A stretch of 64,000 bases of DNA from Vanessa cardui. Its lineage: Eukaryota; Arthropoda; Insecta; Lepidoptera; Nymphalidae. Positions within the stretch are counted from its first letter, which is position 1, and the number at the start of each line of letters is the position of its first letter. Positions 51,560 to 63,700 of this stretch are shown in pieces. The translations under genes and the position numbers were made by a program. A model generated the notes under the pieces. It was not told the origin of the DNA and did not search any database. It saw nothing but the letters and a program-made list of their open reading frames with translations. The stretch is from NCBI RefSeq assembly GCF_905220365.1, contig NC_061131.1:10391318-10455317 (forward strand), given 5' to 3'.

Positions 51560-53588
51560 ATACAGAAAAGAGGCATTAGGTCAGTTCGTATCAATAAATG
51601 AAAAAAGTCCAAGAGAGCAGAGAGTACAGCGCAAGAAATGGCGTGAAGCAGCTAAAAGATATCGGGAAAAGAAAAAAAATGAAGCAAAACATAAGACTAT
51701 TGAACTAAAACCAACATTGGTGAATCCCGATAATAGTAATGAGACGACTACAAAAGATCATTTAGAACAGGATAATCAGGACCCATTAACAACACCCACC
51801 ATGTCAAAATGTAACTGTTTAGTAAAAATTAAAAGAATTCGATATTTAGAATACAATAAACGAAGACAATTGTTAAAAATAATTATGGATTTGAAAAAAG
51901 AAAATAAACGACTAACACAAAATATTTATGGGCAAAAACTCAATGAAACCAAAGAAAAATCCAAAAATATTAACTTTAGAGAAAATTTGAAAACACAGAA
52001 AACCAAAATGTTACTAGAAACAAAGATCACTAAATTAATAAAAGAGTTTTATGTTGATGATGCAAACAGTACGATATGTCCCGGAAAGAAACAGTATATT
52101 ACACGATTTAAAACACAAATGCAGAAAAGGACTCTCAAAAGTTCGATAAAAGATTTACACGAGAAGTTTATGAAGATTCATAAAATAAGAGTGAGCTACT
52201 GTACGTTTTGGAAATGTCGTCCATTCTGGCTATTGCCAGCCACTGCGGCGCAAAGAGACACATGCATGTGTGAAGTACATGCTAATATTGATCTCAAACT
52301 GGAATCTTTATTTAAGGTGGGAATCATTAGAGAGAAGAATCATCACGAATTGCTGGAAAGTCTTTGTTGTTCAAGATATGCAAAGAAATGTCTTAAAAGA
52401 GAATGCGGTCTCTGCAAACGCAAGAATATTCAATTCAATGAGTTCTCTAATGATGCTGAGATAGTTTTTTATAAATGGATACGATCCCGAGAGTTAATTT
52501 CAACAAAAAAAGGTCCTAAAACTATCACTATCACCAAGAAAGACGAAATTAAAGCAAAACCCCTCGAAGTTATCAATGAGTTGAATACAGATATGAAGTC
52601 ATTTTTCGAGCACTGTTACTTAATCTATACACAATATAGTGAATTGAAAGAATTAAAAAATTCTTTGACTGTTAATTCTGCTGTCATACATGTCGACTTT
52701 TCGGAAAATTATAGAATGAAAGCAGCTAGTGAAGTTCAGTCATTACATTTTGGCGGGAGCCGCAAAAAAATTGTCCTCCATACTGCCGTTATTTATGCTT
52801 TTGATTTTCAAAGCAGTGATATAAAACCAACATCAGTCTGCACCGTCAGCGAATGTCTAAGACATGACGCTCCATCAATATGGGCACATCTTTTACCTCT
52901 GATAAAAAAAAGTATAAAAATTAATCCATTTCTAGACACACTTCATTTCCAATCAGATTCGCCTACATCACAATATAGAAATAAGTACATGTTTTTTATA
53001 TTATCACAATTTTGCCAAGATTTCCCACAAATTACAACAGTCACATGGAATTACACTGAAGCTGGCCACGGAAAAGGAGCCGCAGATGGGGTGGGGGTTG
53101 TAGTCAAGAGGACAGCTGATTTTCTAGTGAATCATGGCATAGACATTACTAGTATTGATAAATTTATGACTGTCTTGCAAACACACACCAATGTAACAGT
53201 TATTGCTGTAAACGAAACTGACGTGCGGATGAGAGAACAGAAAATACCCAGTAAACTTGACACATTTAAGGGTACTCTGAAAGTACATCAGGTCCTGTGG
53301 TATCTTCACTGTGATAGGTTAACTTTGAGATCATCTAGCTGCTTCAAATGTACATGTGGCCAGATATGTGATCATGGAAAACATTTAGGTTTTATAAAAA
53401 TACCACATTCAGCCGCAATAACTATAAATCAGGACGAAGACAGAGATCATGTCACTCTATTAGCAACAACAAAGCGTCGAACTCTTTGTAACGTTACCAA
53501 TTTACCAACTAATCAAAAAGTACTTATAGCAGGGCCTTCAAATATAAAAATACTCTCCAACAAATTAATCCAAATACAAAAAAAATAG
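51513..53588 (+). CDS. DDE-type transposase-like protein of unassigned family (623 codons from 51717; frame open from about 51513)
   Basis: Counting from 51717 (TTG, not a real start), residues 45-75 form a basic, leucine-containing, likely coiled segment. Cys-rich patches occur at about 217-240 (CSRYAKKCLKRECGLCKRK) and 545-565 (SCFKCTCGQICDHGK). The core has D327 (VIHVDFSENY), D414 (HFQSDSPTSQYRNK) and E448 (TEAGHGKGAADG), giving D-86-D-33-E, as in RNase-H-fold transposases. The GHGKGAADG and FQSDSPTSQYRNK signatures occur in unannotated proteins of many invertebrates, as far as I recall. The first in-frame ATG is near 51801. The body is intact to TAG at 53586, although the N-terminus is broken. 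The function is inferred from the core and from the flanking inverted repeats. Confidence 0.8.
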
Positions 53589-53987
53589 TCCGAAATTTTA
53601 TGGCTGCATGCAGGTAGATTAGTAATTGTGAGAAGATTGCGAAATTATGGAAAAAAGAATATCTAAAGGACTATTGATTAAGTAAATGAGTAAAAACTGA
53701 GAAATTTGATGATTACGTGATAATAATTAAGAATAAAATGCCTGATTACGGAAAGGTAAAGACATTAAATATAATTTTACCTCCATAAGACTGATTACCA
53801 AAAAAAAAACCAAATTAAATCTCAATGAATATAAAAATATAATAAGTTGATTTAAGAAAAAAATGTTTAAGTACCTACTAAGTTTAATACTTTATATTTT
53901 AGACTGTTGATTTATGTTTGTTGATTAATCATTAATAAAGTTGATTTCCTTAAAACTTGTCATTTAATTGTGAATTCATGTATAAAG

Positions 53988-54067
53988 TGTCATCACCATA
54001 CACTTAAGATCATCACCATCCATGTGTGAATCATCGCCATACCACAGCCGTCAACACCATCTCACCT
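53988..54067 (+). repeat. Right subterminal repeats of the transposon
   Basis: Four close units occur in direct orientation: GTCATCACCATAC, ATCATCACCATCC, ATCATCGCCATACC and GTCAACACCATCTCACC. They mirror the left-end motifs, including the divergent GTCAACACC form at 50203. Confidence 0.8.
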
Positions 54068-54166
54068 CATTTTATTTAAATGCTAATATTTTCCAATTTA
54101 GGCGTTAAAAATTAGTCTAATCACATTTTAGGAGAATTTTAGTTATCCTACGATTGTTTTATCTAG

Positions 54167-54234
54167 TTTTACAAGCATTCCAACGTGATTTAAATTTTTT
54201 TACTTGAGGAATTTTTTCTTGTGTAAATCCACCC
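54167..54234 (-). repeat. Right terminal inverted repeat of the 4.4-kb transposon
   Basis: The perfect end is at 54222-54234 and the inner homologous block at 54167-54191. The spacing between the two blocks is about 19 bp longer than on the left, so one end has an indel. Confidence 0.85.
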
Positions 54235-54580
54235 TTATTTGGCAATGCAACACACCAGCGGTCAAAATCATGTCAAAACTCAGAAATCTGATTTGTGATA
54301 TGTCAAACTGACACGCTGAAGTTTAATTTATCAATAAACTTGTTAATATCGTTATCTCCATCGCTGGTATTTATAACATTATGATTGTGAATTATTTGCT
54401 GGTTCGACAGCACTAAGCACTTGTAAACTGTGTAAAATGTGATTTTGTTATTAAATGAAAATAAGAAATTTGATTATTATTTACTATTGATTATTATAGT
54501 AATGAAAAATGTTAAAAATTCACGATTGCTACTTTTCTATTTAATATTTAAAAGTAAAATCAATAGATTAGATTATAAAA
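54235..54580 (+). other. FANCM upstream region
   Basis: About 345 bp between the transposon's right end and the FANCM start. It is AT-rich with no clear TATA box. Any proximal promoter for FANCM must lie here or within the transposon's right end, because the transposon displaced older upstream sequence. Confidence 0.5.
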
Positions 54581-54714
54581 ATGGAAATAAACAATGATGA
54601 CTTAGATGAAGACGAAGTGTTTGATGAATCATCTGTGTTCGCGCATTTTGATAACTTTTCGTTCAGAGACACCAATGGAAATAAAAGTAACACTGAAAGT
54701 GCCTTGGATGTAAG
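54581..54714 (+). CDS. FANCM: FANCM exon 1
   Basis: Acidic N-terminus MEINNDDLDEDEVFDESS and on. The donor AAG before GTAATC leaves phase 2, joined as AG plus T (Ser) to exon 2. Confidence 0.88.
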
Positions 54715-57700
54715 GTAATCAAATACTCATTTCTACTAATAATACTAAAATAATGTTAATTCACTAGTATATATAGAATATTTACTTCCAGTGTACTTTT
54801 CTGTATTCTGTGACTTCTGTTTATATTTATGCTATAAGGATTTATACTTTGTAAGCAGATAATTAAGTCTTAATTTGAAATAATAATTCTTACTCATATA
54901 GATATAATATTAAATCTATTTAGTGTACTTACATTTCACATACATTTACACAATAATGTCTCAATAATCTTATATTATTTTACTTTAATGGTACTTGTGA
55001 TCTATCATAAATAACAAGGTTATAGTTTAGGTTTTAGTTTATTGAATTAAAAATAAAAATACTTTTTAGTTTACTTAACGGCAACTAATACTGGAGTTAG
55101 TTAAGAGTGGAAGTATGTGAAGTTGTATATTATCAAAACTTTAATACTGTGTCCAATTTTATGAGGACTCTACAAATACAAATAAGCACTCATCTATTTA
55201 TCAGAATATATTCATAACAATAACAACTTTTTTTTAGTGCTCTTTGTTGTGATGAAGAAATTAAAGGGTATGACAAACTAACTGGTAAAACATGGATCTA
55301 TCCTACAAACTACCCAATAAGGGATTACCAGTACAACATTATCAAAGCTGCTCTTTTAAAAAATACCTTAGTAAGTTCTTAAACATCTTATTATCTTTGA
55401 AATTGATTAATATACTTGTTTTTTCCATACTTTAACAAATTCTTCATCCTTAGCTAATGACTGAAAATTATTTCTTCACCTTGATCCAATGTGTACTCAT
55501 ATATGTACTTTTTTTAATTAAATTGAATTAAATAAAAAAATACTTTAACCTTATATCATTAACCAAATTCTTGGTACATATTAAATGGAATTATTACCTG
55601 AAGGGATTTGTTATTACCTAATTCAAATAGGTAATTAATCAACTTGTTGATTCTGATTTAAATGAAAACAATGAATACTCTTGTAATTCAGGTAAGTCTA
55701 CCAACTGGATTGGGCAAGACATTCATAGCAGCAGTAGTAATGTATAATTTCTATCGTTGGTATCCAACTGGAAAAATTATATTTATGGCACCAACTCGTC
55801 CACTTGTCGCCCAACAGATTGAAGCTTGCTACAATATAATAGCAATGCCTCGTAATGACACAATAGAAATGACAGGTATTATTTATAAACATATATACAC
55901 AATGCGTAAAATATTTCATATTAAAAATCATCCAACACTTTCATTGTATAAAATGGTTTCTTCTAATCTCAATAATAAAATTTTTCATAATAATTTAAAA
56001 GTAATATTGTGATGTAAATTATCTTTTTAACAGTCACTGCCTTGTTGTTTGATAAGAAAGTTTTACAGGACACATGCATTTAAATAAGAGAAAAACAAAT
56101 TGGATATCAAAACGAGTAATCTTTGCGACACCTCAAGTTATATACAACGATATAAAATCGGGTATATGTCAGGGAGACAAAATAAGATGTCTTGTTGTTG
56201 ATGAAGCTCATCGGGCCAAAGGCAACTATGCATATTGCCAGATCATTTCCACTCTTACTGAAATGGGACACAGAATATACAGAGTACTTGCCTTATCTGC
56301 TACACCCGGCAGCAAAGTTGAAGATGTCGTAAATGTAAGTTATTTTTTTTTAGTTCAATAATAATAATTCGAAATAAACATTTGTAAAAGTGACATTTTT
56401 CATTTTAAGGTTGTGAAAAATTTACGCATAGCTCACTTGGAGTTAAGAAATGAAAATAGTATAGATGTTGTGTCGTACAGTCATTCGCGTAAAATTAATA
56501 CAGTGGTGGTCCCATTGGGCTTTGAACTGACGCAGTTGAAAAACCAATACGTCGAGGTGAGTCTTAACAGTTGAAATTGAAACGCCTTATAGAAACTTCT
56601 TAAAAGAAAATAAGGCTCATCTAATTACTTAGGTGTATTTAATTTTTTTTTATCTATTTTACTTTTGGTGGTTCCTTTTTTTAATATTTGTTTAAAGAAG
56701 GTGTTTTGAAATAGTGTAGGCATAAAATTATGTAAAAATTGTCAATTTAATGTAGGTATCTATACTAGAATACTCTCTATTGAATAAAAAATATTTTGCT
56801 TCTGGTATTCCTTCCAAAGAGACAGAACTTTTATGAATTCTTCTCGGCGAATCGGCACAACACGTACTCTGGAACTTTGGCCATCTTCATGAAGTCGACT
56901 CCGAATATTCCGGTCACTTACTCATGTCTAATCTGTTACACTCTTCCACGGCGGTTGTAGTTCGATTGTTTCGTGTCTCATGTCTCCTAGCAACACTACC
57001 GATTTTCTGATAGCGTTACCACATCGTCTGGATAGTTCGTCGCGACTCCCATGATTTCACGCCCATATCTGTTCCTTCTCGTCATAACTAGTTTTTCAGC
57101 AGTTTCCATATTTATATGGCAACAGGAACTATGCAAAATTATCTATATTAAGATCGAATGAAAATAAAGAATTAAACCAACATGAAAATAAAGTAAAATT
57201 CAGAATGCTTTCAAATTCAATTCAGAATTTTGACCACTTAACATTTTTGACTACACTTGAGTAAAACATCAATTATTAAAATTAGTGGTGGGCCCTATTT
57301 TGTTTTAAGTTGTTTATTCAAGCATATTTTAGGAATAATTAATAAATGACACATTTTGTGATAGAATATCTAAATATTACAGATACTTGATGGATATGCG
57401 AGAAGATTAAAACAATTTAATATTCTTTCTCATGATATAGGTAATTTGACCAAGGGAAGGATTGTCATGCTCTACAAAGAATTTCAAACGACAGAACGAG
57501 GTGCCAGGTATTCGAAAAGCGTTTCGTTTTTGCAATACGATTATTAAAAATATTTACGAGTTTTTAAATCTTTGTCATATCAATGTCATAGTACCACATG
57601 AACGAAGACAGAGTTTTTGTGTCTTTTACTAGCCTTTTGTTCATGTTGTCTCTCCATAGGCTATACCTTATATTAAAAATTGTAAGCAATTATGCAATAA

Positions 57701-60700
57701 AAAATAATTATTGAGATACGTTCTTGCGCATTCCGCATCAGCTATTGTTCTTTATTAGTGGTTGATTTTTATTGGTTCTCAAATTTCCAGGCATCCACAA
57801 CATAACTATATTATGAAAGATTTTACGCTACTGATCGCATTGTATCATGGTTTTGAATTGCTCGTGAAGCACGGCTCCAGGGTATTTCTGAATTATTTCG
57901 ACGAGCACCCTGAAAAGTCATGGATACAGGCTGATGATAAACTCACCGCTTTACTTGAGAGGTTAAGAGACGACCTCGGGGTTGATCCCCTCTTGGTTGA
58001 TAGAAGTGTATTACCAGATGGAACGATACCAGAAGTAAGTGTTTGCACAGTTTCGTTTAAGTTACATTATTATGTGATGTAATGTTATTGTAAAACTCTT
58101 ATAATAGTCTGATCTTATAATGGTAGGAAATGTTGTTCATCAATGACAATTTTCTAAACCAATCAATCATAATCAGTGGTATAACAATTAATCTATTAAT
58201 TTTTTGGTAATTTAACCAAACAATTATCACTGTTTTCATTTGTCAAGTTCATTGATTTGTTTGTTAGTTATGAGAATTTTCCTGTCAATCTAGAGCTAAC
58301 TAATGAAAACGCTAGATGCCACCTTTCAGTACCTTGTTTCTCTTACCTATTTGATTATAATACGACGTGATTATGATGTAACTGAAATTTGTCAGTGACT
58401 TTTTAGTGATTGAGATAATTGCCGAATTTGTATCATCACGATTTTGAAAATAACCAATAATTTTATTAATATTTGAATTTGGAATTGCAGATACCACAGA
58501 ATTTAGCCTTTGGTCATCCTAAATTTTATAAGTTGAAGGAAATTATGCTCGAGCATTTTACTAATGCGAAACAAAAAGGACAGGAAACTAAAGCTATAGG
58601 TATGATGTTTTTAAAATTTTAACAATTGACTAATAATAATAACAACCAATCATATTATTTGTATTTTGCCTTTTCTTTGACAAAATTTGACCAATTTTTA
58701 TGAATATTTGTGGCTTAATCTAATTTCAATTAGATAACGGAACATCTTGCCTTGTTTATAATAAACTAGCTAGAAGCTAAGAGAAATGATGTTGTATGAT
58801 TAATAATCTCACAAAAAAGTCGTCGGCTATTTTTTATAAATTTGCAGCGTTCATTTAAAAAGTGCCGGGGGGTCGACAAATTTTGCTTCCAATAAATATG
58901 CAAGTTATAAAATATACTATATTTCTATCATGACGTAAATGCGGTTGGATTCCACCAACCCGCATTAGATTCCACCAACCCGCATTGGAACAGCGTGGAA
59001 TATGTTCCAAACCTTCTCCTCAAAGGGAGAGGAGGCCTTTAGCCCAGCAGTGGGAATTTACAGGCTGTTGTTGTTGTTGTTGTAAATGTGTCAGATTAAG
59101 CCGATCACTACCTGCCTCTATATTAGTACTCTCTACTATAGATACCTTAAACGAAGAACGTAACTAATGCATGAACTAACGACACGTGTTGTTTACAGTA
59201 TTCTGCGAGTACCGGGAGAGCGTTCACCTTGTACACTGCCTGCTCTTGCAGTGTCGGCCGCTGATCATACCGCAGATGTTTGTGGGCCAGGGCGCCGCGG
59301 GTGAGTGGGGTGAGAGGGGCGGGCGAACGTGTGACACACAGTCTTGCCAACCGTACGATTTAAATCGTATCTATACGACCTTTTTGGCTCTTGTACGATG
59401 CACAAAACAAACAAACAACTGTGTGTCTGTGCCTGTAAATTCCCACTGCTGGGCTAAAGGCCTTTGAAGAGATGTTTGGAACATATTCCATAAAGGGAGA
59501 GTAGGCCTTAGCCCAGCAGTGGGAATTTACAGGCTGTTGTTGTTGTATTCAAATTTGACACCGGTTTTCTTGTTTTTAATTTCTTGTCATTTAATTACGT
59601 ACTACTTTCTATCTGGAAATGTTGGCTGAATACGATTTTTTTCTATGTTAAGTTAGGTTTAAAGAATTTATTATCAACAAAGACATACATTGTCTTTAAT
59701 GTTCACTTACAGTCTATCGTCGTAGCCATTATATTTAATATTATGTATATAACATATATGTATTATTGTAGGTACGCATACATAGGTAACAAAATTTTTT
59801 AGCGACAAACAAAAAAATAATCATGTATAATTAAAACATTTAACTTGGTCTCACCTTATACACTCAAATTAAATTTAATTGATATATTACAAATTAGATC
59901 TACTTATTATTCAATAAAAGATAATAAAATGTTACGATACGATCTTCGAAAAAATAATGTTGGCAACACTGGCGTGTGTCAGGGCGCGAGGGCAAGGCGG
60001 CGGTGTCGCAGAAGCAGCAGTTGCGCGTGATGCGCGGCTTCCGCGCGGGCGCCTGCAACGCGCTCGTGTGCACGTGCGTGGCCGAGGAGGGGTTGGACGT
60101 GGGCAGCGTCGACCTCATCCTCTGCTTCGACGTGTCCACGCGCTCGCCCGTGCGCCTCGTGCAGAGGTCTGCCCTTATATACGTCTTATGGTGGCCATAC
60201 ACGTTAGGGTTTGCAGTATGGTTATGACCGCACATTCTTAACCAACATGCAAACCCTAGTGACATAAAGCACATACACGTTAGGGTATGCATGTACAATT
60301 TTCAAGAAACTCTCAGTCATAAATAGTTGCAGCTACGTGACGGTGTCACTATTACGTGACCGTGAGTTCGCGTGCGCTTGTGCGCTTGTGCGTGCGTGCG
60401 TGCGTGCGTTGTTCCGTGCGCCCTTAACATAATTGTTGTTTAACCGGTATCTGTTTTGTTCGCGGCGGTTGATTACACTAACCGCCTGGCCACAGGAAAT
60501 TCGCCGAAGCGAAATTTCGCGCGGTGCGAATGGCGAAGCGTGTACGTTGCTATACGTTGGTTTTAGTCCATTTGAATTGAATATTTTATTTGAATATCCC
60601 GTGGCCAAACGGTTAGTGTAATCAACCGCCGCGAACAAAACAGATGCCGGTTAAACAACAAATATGTTAAGGGCGACATCGCGCTGTATTAATCCTTATC

Positions 60701-63700
60701 GTAGTAAATAATACGAGAGTTCGTTATCTATCTGAAAAAATTATACATAAAAAATTTTAGTAAAGCATGTGTCGGTGACGTTTTTACATAAGAGCTAGTA
60801 AATATTTTCGTCTGTAGTTCTCTTATTATTTACACACAAATAAGATTATATAAGACTACCATCATTTCGTATCTCTAAAAAAATCTTAATGAAGAGTTTG
60901 CTATGCACACTAGTCAAATATATTTGCACTGTAAAAATAAAAATCATTAAATTCTCAATTGTTGTTACTAAAACGGTCTTCAAATCGAAAATAATGCTAA
61001 TGTTTGCATGATTGTTATGTGAATCATAAATCGCGTATAACGGCCTTAGACACACGGAGTCTAATGTGTGACGGCTTGCGCGCAGGTGCGGGCGCACGGG
61101 GAGGGAGCGCGGCGGGCAAGTGTTCATCCTGGTCACCGAGGGCAAGGAACATCAGGTGATGAAACCATCATATTGTTTTAACGTCAAATAATAATAATAA
61201 TCAACCTTTACTTAGGTATGTTAGTAATAACAAAAAAACAAAAGCGGGTTCTAATTAATTTGACGACCTCCATGGTCGAGTGGTGTGTACACCGGTTTTC
61301 ATGGGTACGCCACTCTGAGGTCCCGGGTTCGATTCCTGGCCGAGTCGATGTAGATAACCATTACTTTTCTATGTTGTCTTGGGTCTGGGTGTTTGTGGTA
61401 CCGCCGTTACTTCTGATTTCCATAACACAAGTGCTTCAGCTACTTACATTGGGATCAAAGTAATGTATGTGATGTTGTCTCATATGTCTCATATTAATTT
61501 GGGCTTACGCCATTGAATTTTCGTGTTCTCAATTTGTGTTTATACTATTAGTCTCGTGCGAAGATACAGGAAAACAAAGCTAAGCGATAAGGAAATGTAG
61601 TTAGTAAATTGAACTATTATGCTATTGTTGTCAGTCAATGAACAACTGTTCAATTATTCAATTACGTTCTTTTATTTAATGAGTTATCATTATAATATAT
61701 ATCAATAAAAAGATATTTATTTAATTGTTTTGTATCATCATGACTTAAAATCTGCTTTATTCGGCATTGATAATAAAAAGGCATATATTTATTAAAAAGT
61801 GAAAAGTTCCAATCAAAACCATCTAATACCCACCCACCCAGATACCTCCCATTAGATTCATCAAAATCTGACCAGCCATTAACAGATATAGCTTGTATAC
61901 ATTATTAATTATAAATAAGTATTTTTTTAATTTTTTTATAATTGGGTGTAGGGCTTTGTGCAAGCCCGTCTGGTCTAACAGTACTCAGTATTGTTGTGTT
62001 CCGGTCTGAAGGGTGAGTGAGCCAATGTAACTACAGGCACAAGGGACATAACATCTTCTCCGAAGGTTGGTGGCACATTGACGATGTAAGGAATAGTTAA
62101 TATTTCTTACAGCGTCATTGTCTATGGGTGATGGTGACCACTTACCATCAGGTGGCCCATATTCTCGTCCGCCAAACTATATCAAAAAAATATCAACAAA
62201 CCTATTGTTATAGACATTGAAAGAGAGTATGCGTCAAAGAGACGGACTGAATCAGAAAATATTGGATTCTAAAGAAGTTGAAAATAGCCTGTACAAGATG
62301 AACCCTCGGATGCTGCCGCGAGACCTGACGCCGGAGTGTCAGAAGATGTACATAACCGTCGACGCGGCGAAGAGTAAAGAGGACTCGGAACAAACGAAGA
62401 AGGTAAGTGACGTCACACATCCCCTTGTAATGATACGTAACGATTCAATTTTAACAAATACATATATCCTGTTTTTATTAGTTCTAATTAACACTTGTTA
62501 GCGATACGTCATATTAGTTAAACTTTACAAACAATCTTTTTAAATATTTTGTAGCTCATTGTGATTGGTTAGATTGATTTTCCAGACATTCCATTCAATA
62601 TATTATCTATACATATAATAAAATTGGAGTGTCTGTTTGTAATATTAAAATAGCCCTTTTTTACTCAATGCATATGTATTTATATTATTCGTATGTATAC
62701 ACAGTACATATACCAAAATAACATGTTTTACAATTTTTGTCGATCAGTCTGTCTGTCTGTCTCTATGTTCCGGCTAATCTCTGGAACGGCTGAACCCATT
62801 TTGACGGGACTTTCACTGGCAAATAACTGATATAATAGGGAGTAACTTAGGCTACAATAATATATTTTTTTGTTATATTCAAAGGCGTACAAGGTCGCAG
62901 GCACAAATAGCTATAATACAAAATTGTTTACTTACGTTAACGTTGAAAATTTTTGGTAAAAGGGTCAAACAAACTTAAAGAGTATGCTGTGTCGAAAGGA
63001 TTCTAAAGGGACATCGATTCAAAGTGAATGGATAAAGAAGAGCGAATTTGATAAAATATACCCGAGGGGTTATCGGGAATGCAACTTTTTTGCGCAGCCC
63101 ACCGCTTATTTTGCAATGAGCAAAGGTAAGAAAACTATTATATTCAGGGCTGAAGAGATGATCTATCTTGTATAATATCCGATTATCGTGTATAAGTAGA
63201 TACAAAACAAAAGTTAATATACTGTCTTTCTACTTATATTGTTTTAATTATACATCATTGAAATGAGCTGTATAAAATAGTTCTATTAGCAGCTCTGATC
63301 ATATCTCCGATTATAACGACGTCTTTTGAGTTTAGGACTGTTTTTTACAGAAAAAATTAAAGAAATAAAAAACGTGGAAGGCGGTTCGCTTCTAAACTTA
63401 TCAACGTGGATAGAATGTCAGAGAAATTTACAGAACACCATCAATGTTGGACATTCTGAAGACACGGAAATATTGACAGCTGTTCTGAAGATTAGTCAAG
63501 GAAAGAATTTGGAAACGCTTCCTTCTACTCAAATTCCAAGTACGTATGTTTTTACAAAACTGGTATTATTGTGTGCTTGGCAACTTTTCAAGAAGGCAGA
63601 GATTTCCAAAGCTTGAGGTACAATTCCCAAGAAAAAGACTGCCTGTAAATTTGCCACTCCTGGACTAAGCCTTCTCTCTTTTTGAGGAGCAAATCTCATA

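Larger units (their letters stand above)
49833..54234. mobile_element. 4.4-kb DDE-type DNA transposon with 13-bp terminal inverted repeats and TTAT target duplication
   Basis: GGGTGGATTTACA at 49833-49845 is matched by its exact reverse complement at 54222-54234, and TTAT directly flanks both ends (49829-49832 and 54235-54238). A second inverted block confirms the pairing: AAATCACGT-GGA-TTGTAAAA at 49857-49878 against 54167-54191. Subterminal repeats of GTCATCACCATAC type occur near both ends. Inside is the transposase-like frame at 51431-53588. Two later insertions sit in its left half: repeat A (50610-50889) and a SINE (50946-51236). The superfamily is not certain. A 4-bp duplication with a DDE core would fit groups such as Sola, but I cannot confirm this. 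Confidence 0.85.

Noticed and set aside
59957..60298. 94- to 132-codon frames on both strands around 60 kb
   Set aside because: They are shadow frames of the GC-rich FANCM exon 10.
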